From positions 806,001 to 870,000 of the forward strand of contig OZ242007.1 in the NCBI GenBank assembly GCA_965204695.1: a stretch of DNA of 64,000 bases, read 5' to 3'. Source of the stretch: JAHEKD01 sp965204695 (lineage in GTDB: Bacteria > Pseudomonadota > Gammaproteobacteria > Arenicellales > JAHEKD01). The notes under the pieces were generated by a model, which saw only the letters and a list, made by a program, of their open reading frames with translations, had not been told where the DNA came from and made no database searches. Positions 8,314 through 17,169 of the stretch are shown one piece after another; position 1 is the stretch's first letter, and the number at the start of each line of letters is the position of its first letter. The translations under genes and the position numbers were made by a program.

Positions 8314-9209
8314 TTTTCAAATTGTTGTTTTTGCTGCAAACGTTTATCGACTAATTCATCGCGTATTTTTTTAGCCAGGCGAAATTGCTGCTCAATAGTG
8401 CCGCCGTCACCATTTTCGATCAGCATTTGTAACTCGGATAATTGCGCCTTATATTTTTCAATCATTTCAAGTATCGGCTGTTTATTGGTTAAACACACGT
8501 CCCGCCACATTACGGCATCGCTGGAAGCGATGCGAGTGTAATCCAAAAAACCACCGGCAACGACCTGAAAATATTTATCAGCATTCTCTAGCCGGCTGAT
8601 TGCATTAACCAGCGCATAAACTAACACGTGAGGCAAATGGCTAGTGGCAGCAAAAATCTGGTCATGACTAGACACACTCATCTCCAGTATTTGGCTCCCT
8701 GTTGTCTGCCAAAGCAGTTTGATTTTATTAATATGCTCAGGATGGTTTTCTGGCAATGGAGTAATAATAGTAAAACGGCCCTGAAATAATTCGGAGAATG
8801 AGGCATCAAAACCAGAATACTCAGTTCCCGAAATTGGATGGGCTGGAATAAAACGATCTAATTTGTCCCGTAAAGACTCAGTTGCCACTTTAACCACGTG
8901 GCCTTTTACACTGCCAACGTCAGTGATAACACAATCTTCTTCCAGATCCGGGTAAATAGCTTGGAATTGTGGTTGAATGGCACCTACTGGTGTGCCGATC
9001 ACCACTAAATCTGCACCTTGAACAGCTTTCGCGGAATCATTAGTGTAATTATTGATATAGCCTTGTTGTTTGGCGTTTTCTAACACTTGTAAATTACGAC
9101 CAACAGCCACAATTTCGCCAACTTCACATTGAGCTTGATGCAAAGCTTTAATCATTGACCCACCGATCAAACCGGCGCCAATGACGACTAATTTCCTACA
9201 ACTAAACAA
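8310..9209 (-). CDS. tyrA: Prephenate dehydrogenase
   Basis: NAD(P)-dependent oxidative decarboxylation of prephenate to 4-hydroxyphenylpyruvate, on the tyrosine branch. The 299-residue protein has the N-terminal GAGLIGGSM dinucleotide fold, ITDVGSVKG, and the substrate block HPISGTEYSG. It is a monofunctional form, without the chorismate mutase domain of the E. coli TyrA. The start is TTG at 9209, immediately after the pheA TAA; there is no ATG before the Rossmann motif. Arogenate could be an alternative substrate. Confidence 0.92.
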   Translation of the reverse strand: MFSCRKLVVIGAGLIGGSMIKALHQAQCEVGEIVAVGRNLQVLENAKQQGYINNYTNDSAKAVQGADLVVIGTPVGAIQPQFQAIYPDLEEDCVITDVGSVKGHVVKVATESLRDKLDRFIPAHPISGTEYSGFDASFSELFQGRFTIITPLPENHPEHINKIKLLWQTTGSQILEMSVSSHDQIFAATSHLPHVLVYALVNAISRLENADKYFQVVAGGFLDYTRIASSDAVMWRDVCLTNKQPILEMIEKYKAQLSELQMLIENGDGGTIEQQFRLAKKIRDELVDKRLQQKQQFEK

Positions 9210-10292
9210 TTATAAAACTGCAGCTGGATAGGAACCCAAAACTTTGTACATGCCAGCTATTTCTTCAAGCTGGTTTAGTACTTCAGCGATTTTTTCGTCC
9301 TTTGCATGCCCCTTGATGTCGATGAAAAACACATATTCCCACAAACCTGTTCGGGATGGTCTTGACTCAATCCGCGTCATATCCAGGCCGTTTATAGCAA
9401 ACGGCTCTAATAATTTATACAAAATCCCTGGTTTGTTCTTACCAGCGATCAACAGGCTGGTTTTGTCATCGCCACTAATCGGCACGTCGTTATGTCCGAT
9501 CAACAAAAAACGTGTGGTGTTGCCAGGATTATCTTCAATGTCCTCGGCAAGAATATTTAAATTATAAACCTCGGCAGCCGATTTACTGGCAATGGCAGCG
9601 GTTCCAGTTTCCATGGCGACTTTCTCCGCAGCCTCAGCATTGCTAGCAACGGCCCTTTTTTCAGCAGATGACAAATGAGTCGACAGCCAACGCCGACACT
9701 GCGCCAAAGATTGACTGTGGGAAAAGACCCGAATTATTTTTGATAAATCTTGATCCTGACTCAACAGGCAGTGGCGAATTCTAAGTTCTACCTCACCACA
9801 GATTTTCAAAGGTGTTTCCATCATTAAATCGAGGGTATGTGTCACTGCTCCTTCTGATGAGTTCTCTACCGGCACTACTCCATAATCGGCATCGTGCGTC
9901 TGTACTGCCCGAAATACTTCCTCGATGGTCGGCTTGAGAATAATTTCAGCAGACTTGCCAAAATGCTTTTGTGCCGCAGTTTGTGTATAAGTCCCTATCG
10001 GCCCTAAGGCAGCGACCTTAATTTGCGACTCAACAGATAATGTAGCAGACATAATCTCACGAAAAATCCTGGCCATTTCCTCATTAGGCATTGGCCCAGC
10101 ATTACGTGCTATAACTTCGCGTAAAACTTGTGCTTCACGATCAGGCTTGTAGAATTCAGCATTCTCAGATTGTTTCTTAATCTTAGCTATTTCTACAGCG
10201 TGTCCAACCCGCTGATTGATCAAATCCTGAATCTTTTGATCGATGGTGTCAATTTTCCCGCGTAATTCTTTAAATTCGTTATTATCAGTCAT
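9210..10292 (-). CDS. pheA: Bifunctional chorismate mutase / prephenate dehydratase (P-protein)
   Basis: Converts chorismate to prephenate and then to phenylpyruvate. With the start at ATG 10292 (MTDNNEFKEL) it has 360 residues; an in-frame ATG at 10337 would reach back into the preceding gene. Domains in order: AroQ chorismate mutase (about 1-90, RGKIDTIDQKI), prephenate dehydratase (about 93-270, GPIGTYTQTAA and VPVENSSEGAV), and an ACT regulatory domain (about 283-355, with the ESRPSR effector-binding motif), implying feedback inhibition by phenylalanine. It lies 17 bases after the Fe-S carrier gene. Confidence 0.95.
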   Translation of the reverse strand: MTDNNEFKELRGKIDTIDQKIQDLINQRVGHAVEIAKIKKQSENAEFYKPDREAQVLREVIARNAGPMPNEEMARIFREIMSATLSVESQIKVAALGPIGTYTQTAAQKHFGKSAEIILKPTIEEVFRAVQTHDADYGVVPVENSSEGAVTHTLDLMMETPLKICGEVELRIRHCLLSQDQDLSKIIRVFSHSQSLAQCRRWLSTHLSSAEKRAVASNAEAAEKVAMETGTAAIASKSAAEVYNLNILAEDIEDNPGNTTRFLLIGHNDVPISGDDKTSLLIAGKNKPGILYKLLEPFAINGLDMTRIESRPSRTGLWEYVFFIDIKGHAKDEKIAEVLNQLEEIAGMYKVLGSYPAAVL

Positions 10293-10309
10293 TGTTGTTG
10301 CACTAAGAA

Positions 10310-10687
10310 TTAGGCGGCTGAACCGCAACCACCACAAGCGCCGCTACCACCCACAGATTGAAATACATTATTAAACACAAAAGTGGCATTCACCCCGTCG
10401 TCGGCAAAATCAATTTCTGCGCCTTCCATATAATTCAGAGCAACAGGATCGATTAACAAACTCAACTTATCATCCTCAAGTTGATAATCATAATCGGACT
10501 TTTGATCCGCAAACGTCATGCCATATTGCATGCCGCTACATCCCCCGCCAGCAACGTATACACGCACGCCTAAAATATTGTCATCTGCTTCTTCCAATAG
10601 GGAGACAAACTTTTGCTTAGCCGCGGGCGTGATTTTAATTAAATCATCAACACTTCGACTGTGATCGATTGAATGTGAAATCGACAT
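10310..10687 (-). CDS. erpA: A-type iron-sulfur carrier protein (HesB/IscA/ErpA family)
   Basis: Delivers assembled Fe-S clusters to apo-enzymes. 125 residues. Cluster ligands are Cys50 in GGGCSGMQYG and two cysteines at the C-terminus. The tail reads CGGCG (Cys118, Cys121), with one more residue between the cysteines than the CGCG of E. coli ErpA and IscA. The N-terminus resembles ErpA (RVYVAGGGCSGMQYGMTF). It is first in the run that continues with pheA. ErpA is the best family guess; a separate A-type subgroup is possible, so the symbol is tentative. Confidence 0.75.
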   Translation of the reverse strand: MSISHSIDHSRSVDDLIKITPAAKQKFVSLLEEADDNILGVRVYVAGGGCSGMQYGMTFADQKSDYDYQLEDDKLSLLIDPVALNYMEGAEIDFADDGVNATFVFNNVFQSVGGSGACGGCGSAA

Positions 10688-10773
10688 ATTGTACTCAACT
10701 GGTACTTGATTACTAACAAGTTAATGATAGACGATTTTTAAATCATGACAAGCACAGTTGCTGCATTCAAATC

Positions 10774-10805
10774 AAAAAAAGCTGGGGCTATCTGCCCCAG
10801 CTTTT
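10774..10805 (-). terminator. Rho-independent terminator after the M14 peptidase gene
   Basis: GCTGGGGC (10781-10788), loop TATCT, GCCCCAGC (10794-10801), flanked by A7 and T4. On the minus strand the stem is followed by seven Ts. It lies 20 bases past the peptidase stop and isolates that gene from the erpA-pheA run. Confidence 0.92.
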
Positions 10806-10822
10806 AAATTCAAAGGATAAAG

Positions 10823-13800
10823 TTAGGGGGCCGGAGTGAGCTCCAATGCTCCGGTAAATTCTAAGACTAAATAACCGACCTGCTCAGTGGTATGAGTACG
10901 TTCGCTATCACCAACTTGGTCTTCATCAATGGCCACCGTAATTGCTGTAGAAGTCAGTGCACTAGCATCACGCAAAACTGCCCAGCCACCATTATTACCA
11001 TCCATTGCAGCCATAGTAACGATACCTGCCTGTGGAGCCAGAGCGAAACTTTGGCTAAAGTTATAGCTATCTGCGGTAGCATCCAAGCCATTCACCGTGT
11101 CTGCACCTAGAGCTGCTTCGTATGCAACACCATTTATGTCCCCCATACCCTGTTCGATGACAATAAATCCAACTTCTTCATCAGTTCGAGTAATATTCGT
11201 GTCTTCAGCTACATGTTTACCCGTAAACAAGCTAGTCGATGTTGGTGGAGCCGAGCGTGAAGCGCCTCGATTCCAAAAGGTAGACCAGTCAGCATCATTG
11301 GTCGTCATAACCTGACCTAACACCACCGGTGATGTATAGCTGTTGAGATAAGTTTGCGCTTCACCTACCCAACTATTGTTTTCATCAGTCACAGTACTAG
11401 TATAGTGTTGCGCCTCAATTGAACGGCCATCGGCCAGCGTCCATTGCCCGGACTCCATAACCAAACAATGTACTTCGTCGGCCGTGCTGGCATTACCCGA
11501 TGGATTCTGCAATCTCACATCAAAGCTGCTACTACCTAGATTACGCATTCTGACAACAACCGGCACAGTATTATTGACGTATTTCACCGAACATACAGCA
11601 ACTGGATCAACATAGATTTGACTCAATCCGACACTCACCCAATTATCATCGACATTACTGACTACTACGGACTCCAACCAGGATTGAGAGGCTTGCGAGG
11701 TTACAGTCCAATTAAAGTTAACTGCAGTACTATCCTGTCCATCAGAAACTGAAACAGAAACATTATAAGTATCAACAGCCGCCGTGATTGTTCCCGCAAT
11801 TTCACCCGTAGTCGTATTTATTGAAAGTCCGGCAGGCAATCCTGTCGCGAAAAATGTCAGTGTGTCCCCGTCAATATCGCTGGCAACGATCTGCAAGCTG
11901 ACTGTATCTGATTGCTGATTGGTCTGATTGCCCGGGTTAGTGACCGAAGGAGGTGTGTTAACACCGCCGTTGGAACAGATTGCCAGATCATCAAGACCCG
12001 CTTCAATCAGGTCACCAGGACCTGCCCCATCCGAAACCACTGCTCTTAATCGAACTGTTGAGTCGGCAGCGATGGTTGCAGTCGCCTGCGTCCAAACCGC
12101 ATTGCTGGTTTGATCGCCATTACTGGCCAGTTCAATCCAGTTACTGCCACTGTCCAGTGTATATTCGAGCCTGAAATAATCGCCACTGGCATCATCGCCG
12201 GCATCACGCTGACCATGGAAATACCAGATTGATAAATCAGAGGCCTGAGTGACAGTATAGTTTGGTGATTGGACTGAACACTCACCACCATCTACATCAT
12301 CGGTTCCAGCTCCAGTATTAACCGCCGTAAACAAGGCCTGACCGGTTCCGGTTGTGTGATCACCTGCCAGTTGTGTGATCACTCCGCCATTGACAACTTC
12401 TGTTGGTGTGCCAGTAATAAATGTGCCAGTAGTACAAGTACTGCTGGCGTCATTAGTCCAACCACCATTACCTGATTCAAAATCCAGATTAACCGTACAG
12501 ATCGATAACTCGTTAACCGTCCAATTGAAATTGACCACAACTGGATCAATGCCATCCGTAACTGTCACGCTTACAGGATAAGTACCGGTAGCATCTGTTA
12601 CCGTACCAGAAATCAATCCAGTTACCGAATCAATACTCAGATCAGCTGGTAAGCCTGAAGCACTGTAGCTCAGTGTATCGCCGTCGGCATCAGTAGCATT
12701 TATCTGCAGGTTAACGCTGTCAGTTTGTTGACTTGTCTGATCACCTGGATTAGTCACAACTGGAGGTTGATTTACGTTATTGACTGTCCAATCAAAGTTT
12801 TGTGTATCACTCAAACTCCCATCCGAGACATTCACCTCTACCGTATAACTACCGGCTGAAGTACTGCTTAACGTTCCAGTAATCGCTCCGGTACCGGCAT
12901 TGATTGAAATGCCGTCAGGTAACTCAGTGGCACTATAGTTCAATGTATCACCATCAGGATCACTTGCGCTAGCAGATAAGCTTACGGAATCACCTTCGTT
13001 GTTCGTTTGATTCCCAATTGCCGAGTCAAAACTAGGAGCTCGATTCACATTATTCACCGTCCAGTCAAAACTGACTGAAGGACTGAAAAACGCATCGGAC
13101 ACTGTAACTTGCACGTTATAGGTTCCGGCCGAATCAAAGTCTAGATATCCGCTTATCTCACCTGTCGAAGCATTAATCGATAAACCTGGGGGCAAGCCGG
13201 CGGCACTGTAAGTCAGCGTATCACCATCTGCATCCGTAGCCGCAATTTGCAAGCTTACCGTATCATCTTCACCGTTAGTTTGATTACCTGGATTGGTCAC
13301 TACAGGAGGATCATTATCCGGGGTGACTGTCCAATTGAAATTTACCGATGTTGTATTAGTTTGATCGTCTACCGTGACTTCGACGGCAAAAACTTGTGCA
13401 GCAGCGGTGATGGTTCCACTGATTAATCCAGTTGATGAGTTTATTGATAATCCGTCAGGTAATCCGGTGGCACTGTAACTCAGCGTATCGTCATCCGCAT
13501 CCGTGGCGACAATTTGCAGACTGACTGCACTGCCCTCGGCATCAGTCTGATCACCTGGGTTAGTCACTTGTGGTGGTTGGTTACCCAAGACTGCCGTAAT
13601 AACTACATCATCGACCGCTGCTTCAACTAAACTGCCACCCGCTGCATCTGCCGCTTCAAACAAGATATAAACTGTTTGACCAGCAAAAGCAGTTATATCG
13701 AACGATTGCTGCTGCCATGAAGCATTATCCTGATTAGGGTCACCCAACTCCTCAAGAAGTTGAGTTGTCGAGCTGCCTACAATTGAAGCCCTGAAGAAGT

Positions 13801-15934
13801 CATCGCTGGTAGCATTATTTAAATGTGCCAAATAATAATAAAATGACAAATCGATAGCACTCGCCGAAGGTAAAACTATATCCGGGGAACGTATTGAGGT
13901 AACACCATTATCGATATCATGAGTACCAACACTGGTCCCAGCGAGCGGACCGGTTACCAGATCGAAAACGCCACTGACTGTTGTGCCTAGCTGCTGTGGA
14001 CCGCCTGAGTTAGTATCTTCAGGGTTAGCACGTACCCATTGTCCCGTAGTTGAGGTGTCAGTGCTATCTGGATTAGTAATCCAACCCTGATTACTCTCGA
14101 AATCATCGGAAAAGATCGTAGTAGGCAGTACAGCACCATTATCAATATCTAGAAAAACAGCGCTTACAACACCAGTATTACCGTTTGAGTCAGTTGCCTG
14201 GATGTAAACAATATGCCGGCCTTCGGACAAACCCGTAGTATCGATTGAGGCCTCGATGCCTTCAACGCCAGAGTTAAAACTACCATCCGAGGCTGACATG
14301 GGCGTTCCGGTTGCAGTTCCTGACCAAGGTTCAACATCGATAAAGTATTCAGCTGAGATCACATTTTGAGTTGGCTCAGTACCATTTGAGTTATTAAATC
14401 GTTGATCAGAAGCGGTTGCACTAAGTGTGACTAAGGTACCTGCAGGCACACCTGTTGGGCTAGTAGGCGCAGTAGATTGATTAATGACATCCGGCCCACC
14501 AGGCAGTTGATAGGCAGCCCTAGCTGCTTTAACCGCATAAAATAATGCAGGCAAATTGTCTCCAAGCAATGTGTTTTCGAAATAATTACAACTTTCAAAA
14601 AATTGCGTCCCTAGCTCAAAGGTATAAGCTGGCAAACCCAAATCACCATAAGCAAAACTAGTCGTCGTACCATCTGTTGGATATAAACCAATCGATTGCT
14701 GTGGTGTATGACCATTGAAGAATGCCATTTTCCGACCAAATGTTTGTAAATCTGTACCGTTAGGTGCCGGATTAGAAGTAAAGCCCCATGGCCATAACAC
14801 TAATCGACCTGAGCTATGCACATCGATATAAATACCCATAGTATCGTCGGCTGCTGGATCAGAGACATTTGGGCCACGAGTATCAGCGAAATTTGAACGC
14901 AAATAATTCATCACAGCTTGTGCTTCAGGCTCTGATGCTGCAGATGCACCACGGTAAGTAGCGCTGCATTGATTACCGCTGGATCCTCCACAGCACCCCC
15001 ATTGATAATCAAAGTTGCGGTTTAAATCCGCACCCCGGTTATTGCTGGTTGGTCCACAATAATTCTGATTGGTATTCTTTCTCCATAATAAACCTGTTTC
15101 GGCAAATTTGCGTCCATCTGGATTAGCCACCAACATCAAATGAATTTCATGATGATCAAGCATCCAGGTGGTATCTGCATCGACGCCATAATTTTCAACC
15201 ATCTGTACCGCAAAACGAGTCATTAATTCCGCTGTGGTGTATTCCCTTGCGTGAATTGCACTAGTAAAAAATATTTTTGGTTTCACTCCACCAATCGCAC
15301 TATTGGTTAATTTAAGTACATTTAAATCGTAACCCCCTAACCCCTGATTTTTTTCCCAAGTGTTCCCCACATCTGTCCAGGTGGCTAAATTGGGGTAATT
15401 GGAAACAATATCCTGAGCAGTCTGGAAAGTTCCCTCTACTGTGCGATAGCAGGCAAATCCGGGAATAGTCGGATAATTATCAACTTCCAAGGCTAGAGTT
15501 TGAAATTGGGAATCAGCTGATTGTAATGGCGCTGCCTGCCTTAGAGTAGCTGATGCTTGCGGTAATCGCAGCTGACGGTTAGTAATATATTTTTCGTTTA
15601 GCGCCTGATCTAACTCAACCCGCATTCCATTATTAGCAGTAATAGCAGTTAGATTATCGTATTCATCTTGAGTTAAATGGAAAACTAAATAACCATTTTC
15701 ATAATTCGATTGCATGGGCTCAAGTCCCAGTCCAAATTTGCGGGCCTTGTCGGCATCATCGAAATAAACTCTGACTATAACTTCACCGTGCTTATGCAAT
15801 AAAGTTTTGATTGAATTATTTTGAGCATTAGCTGGCGGCGATAATGTCAAATTACAAATAATAAATAAAAATAGAAAAAAGCTTAGGACTCGGCCTGATT
15901 CAAAAGTGGCTAAAGAAAGATTACGACGGTTCAT
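10823..15934 (-). CDS. Large secreted M14 zinc carboxypeptidase with Ig-like repeats
   Basis: A 1703-residue extracellular protein. Residues 1-38 form a signal peptide (hydrophobic core 17-32, likely cleavage after PANA). A propeptide-like part is followed by an M14 domain (about 155-475): zinc ligands His228 and Glu231 in HAREYT, His373 in DVHSSGRLVLWPWG, substrate-binding Asn305-Arg306, and the catalytic Glu440 in YTFELG, so it should be active. Then come an Ig-like stretch, a jelly-roll segment (about 605-780), four He_PIG-type Ig repeats (about 784-1150, VTNPGDQT / LSYSATGLP / GLISGT), another jelly-roll (about 1153-1320), a fifth He_PIG repeat, and a C-terminal part (1418-1703) with repeated modules. 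No LPXTG or PEP-CTERM tail is seen. It is a single-gene unit. Confidence 0.92.
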   Translation of the reverse strand: MNRRNLSLATFESGRVLSFFLFLFIICNLTLSPPANAQNNSIKTLLHKHGEVIVRVYFDDADKARKFGLGLEPMQSNYENGYLVFHLTQDEYDNLTAITANNGMRVELDQALNEKYITNRQLRLPQASATLRQAAPLQSADSQFQTLALEVDNYPTIPGFACYRTVEGTFQTAQDIVSNYPNLATWTDVGNTWEKNQGLGGYDLNVLKLTNSAIGGVKPKIFFTSAIHAREYTTAELMTRFAVQMVENYGVDADTTWMLDHHEIHLMLVANPDGRKFAETGLLWRKNTNQNYCGPTSNNRGADLNRNFDYQWGCCGGSSGNQCSATYRGASAASEPEAQAVMNYLRSNFADTRGPNVSDPAADDTMGIYIDVHSSGRLVLWPWGFTSNPAPNGTDLQTFGRKMAFFNGHTPQQSIGLYPTDGTTTSFAYGDLGLPAYTFELGTQFFESCNYFENTLLGDNLPALFYAVKAARAAYQLPGGPDVINQSTAPTSPTGVPAGTLVTLSATASDQRFNNSNGTEPTQNVISAEYFIDVEPWSGTATGTPMSASDGSFNSGVEGIEASIDTTGLSEGRHIVYIQATDSNGNTGVVSAVFLDIDNGAVLPTTIFSDDFESNQGWITNPDSTDTSTTGQWVRANPEDTNSGGPQQLGTTVSGVFDLVTGPLAGTSVGTHDIDNGVTSIRSPDIVLPSASAIDLSFYYYLAHLNNATSDDFFRASIVGSSTTQLLEELGDPNQDNASWQQQSFDITAFAGQTVYILFEAADAAGGSLVEAAVDDVVITAVLGNQPPQVTNPGDQTDAEGSAVSLQIVATDADDDTLSYSATGLPDGLSINSSTGLISGTITAAAQVFAVEVTVDDQTNTTSVNFNWTVTPDNDPPVVTNPGNQTNGEDDTVSLQIAATDADGDTLTYSAAGLPPGLSINASTGEISGYLDFDSAGTYNVQVTVSDAFFSPSVSFDWTVNNVNRAPSFDSAIGNQTNNEGDSVSLSASASDPDGDTLNYSATELPDGISINAGTGAITGTLSSTSAGSYTVEVNVSDGSLSDTQNFDWTVNNVNQPPVVTNPGDQTSQQTDSVNLQINATDADGDTLSYSASGLPADLSIDSVTGLISGTVTDATGTYPVSVTVTDGIDPVVVNFNWTVNELSICTVNLDFESGNGGWTNDASSTCTTGTFITGTPTEVVNGGVITQLAGDHTTGTGQALFTAVNTGAGTDDVDGGECSVQSPNYTVTQASDLSIWYFHGQRDAGDDASGDYFRLEYTLDSGSNWIELASNGDQTSNAVWTQATATIAADSTVRLRAVVSDGAGPGDLIEAGLDDLAICSNGGVNTPPSVTNPGNQTNQQSDTVSLQIVASDIDGDTLTFFATGLPAGLSINTTTGEIAGTITAAVDTYNVSVSVSDGQDSTAVNFNWTVTSQASQSWLESVVVSNVDDNWVSVGLSQIYVDPVAVCSVKYVNNTVPVVVRMRNLGSSSFDVRLQNPSGNASTADEVHCLVMESGQWTLADGRSIEAQHYTSTVTDENNSWVGEAQTYLNSYTSPVVLGQVMTTNDADWSTFWNRGASRSAPPTSTSLFTGKHVAEDTNITRTDEEVGFIVIEQGMGDINGVAYEAALGADTVNGLDATADSYNFSQSFALAPQAGIVTMAAMDGNNGGWAVLRDASALTSTAITVAIDEDQVGDSERTHTTEQVGYLVLEFTGALELTPAP
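11660..13600. repeat. Imperfect DNA repeats encoding He_PIG modules
   Basis: About 270-base units recur within the peptidase gene, four in a row (about 12480-13600) and one apart (about 11680-11970). Each encodes a module beginning with PPxVTNPGxQT, followed by DADGDTLxYSAxGLP and INxxTGxISG, and ending FNWTV. They are diverged at the DNA level, so duplication is not recent. The boundaries are approximate. Confidence 0.75.
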
Positions 15935-16170
15935 ACTAGATTCTCCAGACTCATGTGTTAAGCAATCACTGATTGCGACATCTCACCTAAAACAACTTAT
16001 TACGTCACGACAAACGCTTAGTAGACCCCGTACACGGAAAAAATATAACATATTTTATCTTTTTATAAAAATTAAATTATTTTTTACAACAATGATGAAA
16101 TATTTTGAAGCTCAGTGTAAATCATCAGATCTCATGGTAGAGTTCAATTTAGTCGAATCAGATCAGAACA

Positions 16171-16449
16171 ATGCCAAGAGAAATTCATTGTGTCTTTTTA
16201 AATAAGCAAGCCAAAGGTTTGCAACGGGTTCCCTGGCCTGGGGAATTGGGTCAACGTATTTATGAAACCGTTTCAATCGATGCCTGGAAGTTGTGGCAGG
16301 AAAGACAGGTCATGCTAATTAATGAGTATCAGTTAAACACTATGGATGAAAATGCCATCAAGCTGTTGGAAGATCATATGATTGGTTTTTTATTCGGTGA
16401 AGGCGATTATGTTGGCGCCTTGCCGGATGGCTATACACCGAAAGAATAA
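16171..16449 (+). CDS. yggX: Probable Fe(2+)-trafficking protein YggX
   Basis: 92-residue protein of the YggX family, linked in enterics to protection of Fe-S clusters from oxidative damage. The N-terminal conserved cysteine is present (MPREIHCVFL), as are PGELGQRIYE and WQERQVMLINEYQLN. It is encoded alone on the plus strand, divergent from the M14 peptidase (236-base spacer) and tail-to-tail with recO, the two stop codons being directly adjacent at 16447-16452. In E. coli it is partnered by mutY, which is not seen here. Confidence 0.92.
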   Translation: MPREIHCVFLNKQAKGLQRVPWPGELGQRIYETVSIDAWKLWQERQVMLINEYQLNTMDENAIKLLEDHMIGFLFGEGDYVGALPDGYTPKE

Positions 16450-17169
16450 TTACTGAATCGAATTAATATTCCTTAATACAGTACGACTTTTTAAGTTTCT
16501 TCCCTGCAAGCTTTGATTTAATAAAATTCTCATTAAACGCTTACTCTGCTCGACTTCAGTATTATTATTAAATTTTTCATTTGCCAATGCGAGTAAAGTT
16601 GAGCCATTGACCCGCCAAACCGATTCGGATTGGTGACCATTGGCTAATACGGGCCCTTTATCCGGATAGTAGTCATAGGTTTTGTCGGCTTCAATGATTT
16701 GATTGTTAGCATCATGCTCCAGTTGCAAACCATAACCAATTTCACTCAATAATTGCTTTTCAAATACTCTTAACACAATTTGCTGCTGTCGTCCTTCACG
16801 TAGCGAATCTAAAGCCTGATCATAATGGCCAAATAACTGTTCGTGAGGATCATGTCGATGTAATAATTTGATCAGTAGTTCGTTCATGTAATTCGCACAT
16901 AACCAGGACTGTTGATTAATAGCGGGTGCAATGCTAGTGGTCTCCGCACCTGTTAAGGTTTGAAGCTCTCCCTTTCCGGACCAACTTAACAATAGTGGTT
17001 GAAACGGACGAATCAGTCCTCGAATCTTTGATTTAAGCCGCCTCGCCCCTTTGGCCAATAGACTTACTCGGCCATAATCTCTGGAAAAAGCATCGATTAA
17101 CCAACTGGATTCAGAGTAGGGTCGAGTATGTAATATATAAGCATCCTGTTGCTGAACACGAACCGCCAT
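16450..17169 (-). CDS. recO: DNA repair protein RecO
   Basis: Recombination mediator of the RecFOR pathway. 239 residues. The N-terminal OB fold is recognisable from QDAYILHTRPYSESSWLIDAFSRDYGRVSLLAKGAR (written over residues 7-42), followed by the helical domain. It is the last gene of the rnc-era-recO run, with its ATG overlapping the era TAA by one base. Sequence conservation of RecO is low, but the N-terminal pattern and position agree. Confidence 0.9.
   Translation of the reverse strand: MAVRVQQQDAYILHTRPYSESSWLIDAFSRDYGRVSLLAKGARRLKSKIRGLIRPFQPLLLSWSGKGELQTLTGAETTSIAPAINQQSWLCANYMNELLIKLLHRHDPHEQLFGHYDQALDSLREGRQQQIVLRVFEKQLLSEIGYGLQLEHDANNQIIEADKTYDYYPDKGPVLANGHQSESVWRVNGSTLLALANEKFNNNTEVEQSKRLMRILLNQSLQGRNLKSRTVLRNINSIQ

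Noticed and set aside
11660..13600. Repeats in the peptidase gene as a CRISPR or tandem satellite
   Set aside because: They are in-frame, diverged and encode Ig-like modules; there are no short identical repeats with unique spacers.
15906..16205. A 99-residue open frame on the plus strand in the peptidase-yggX spacer
   Set aside because: It overlaps the peptidase signal peptide and the yggX start, has no recognisable motif or ribosome site, and the region is better explained as divergent promoters.
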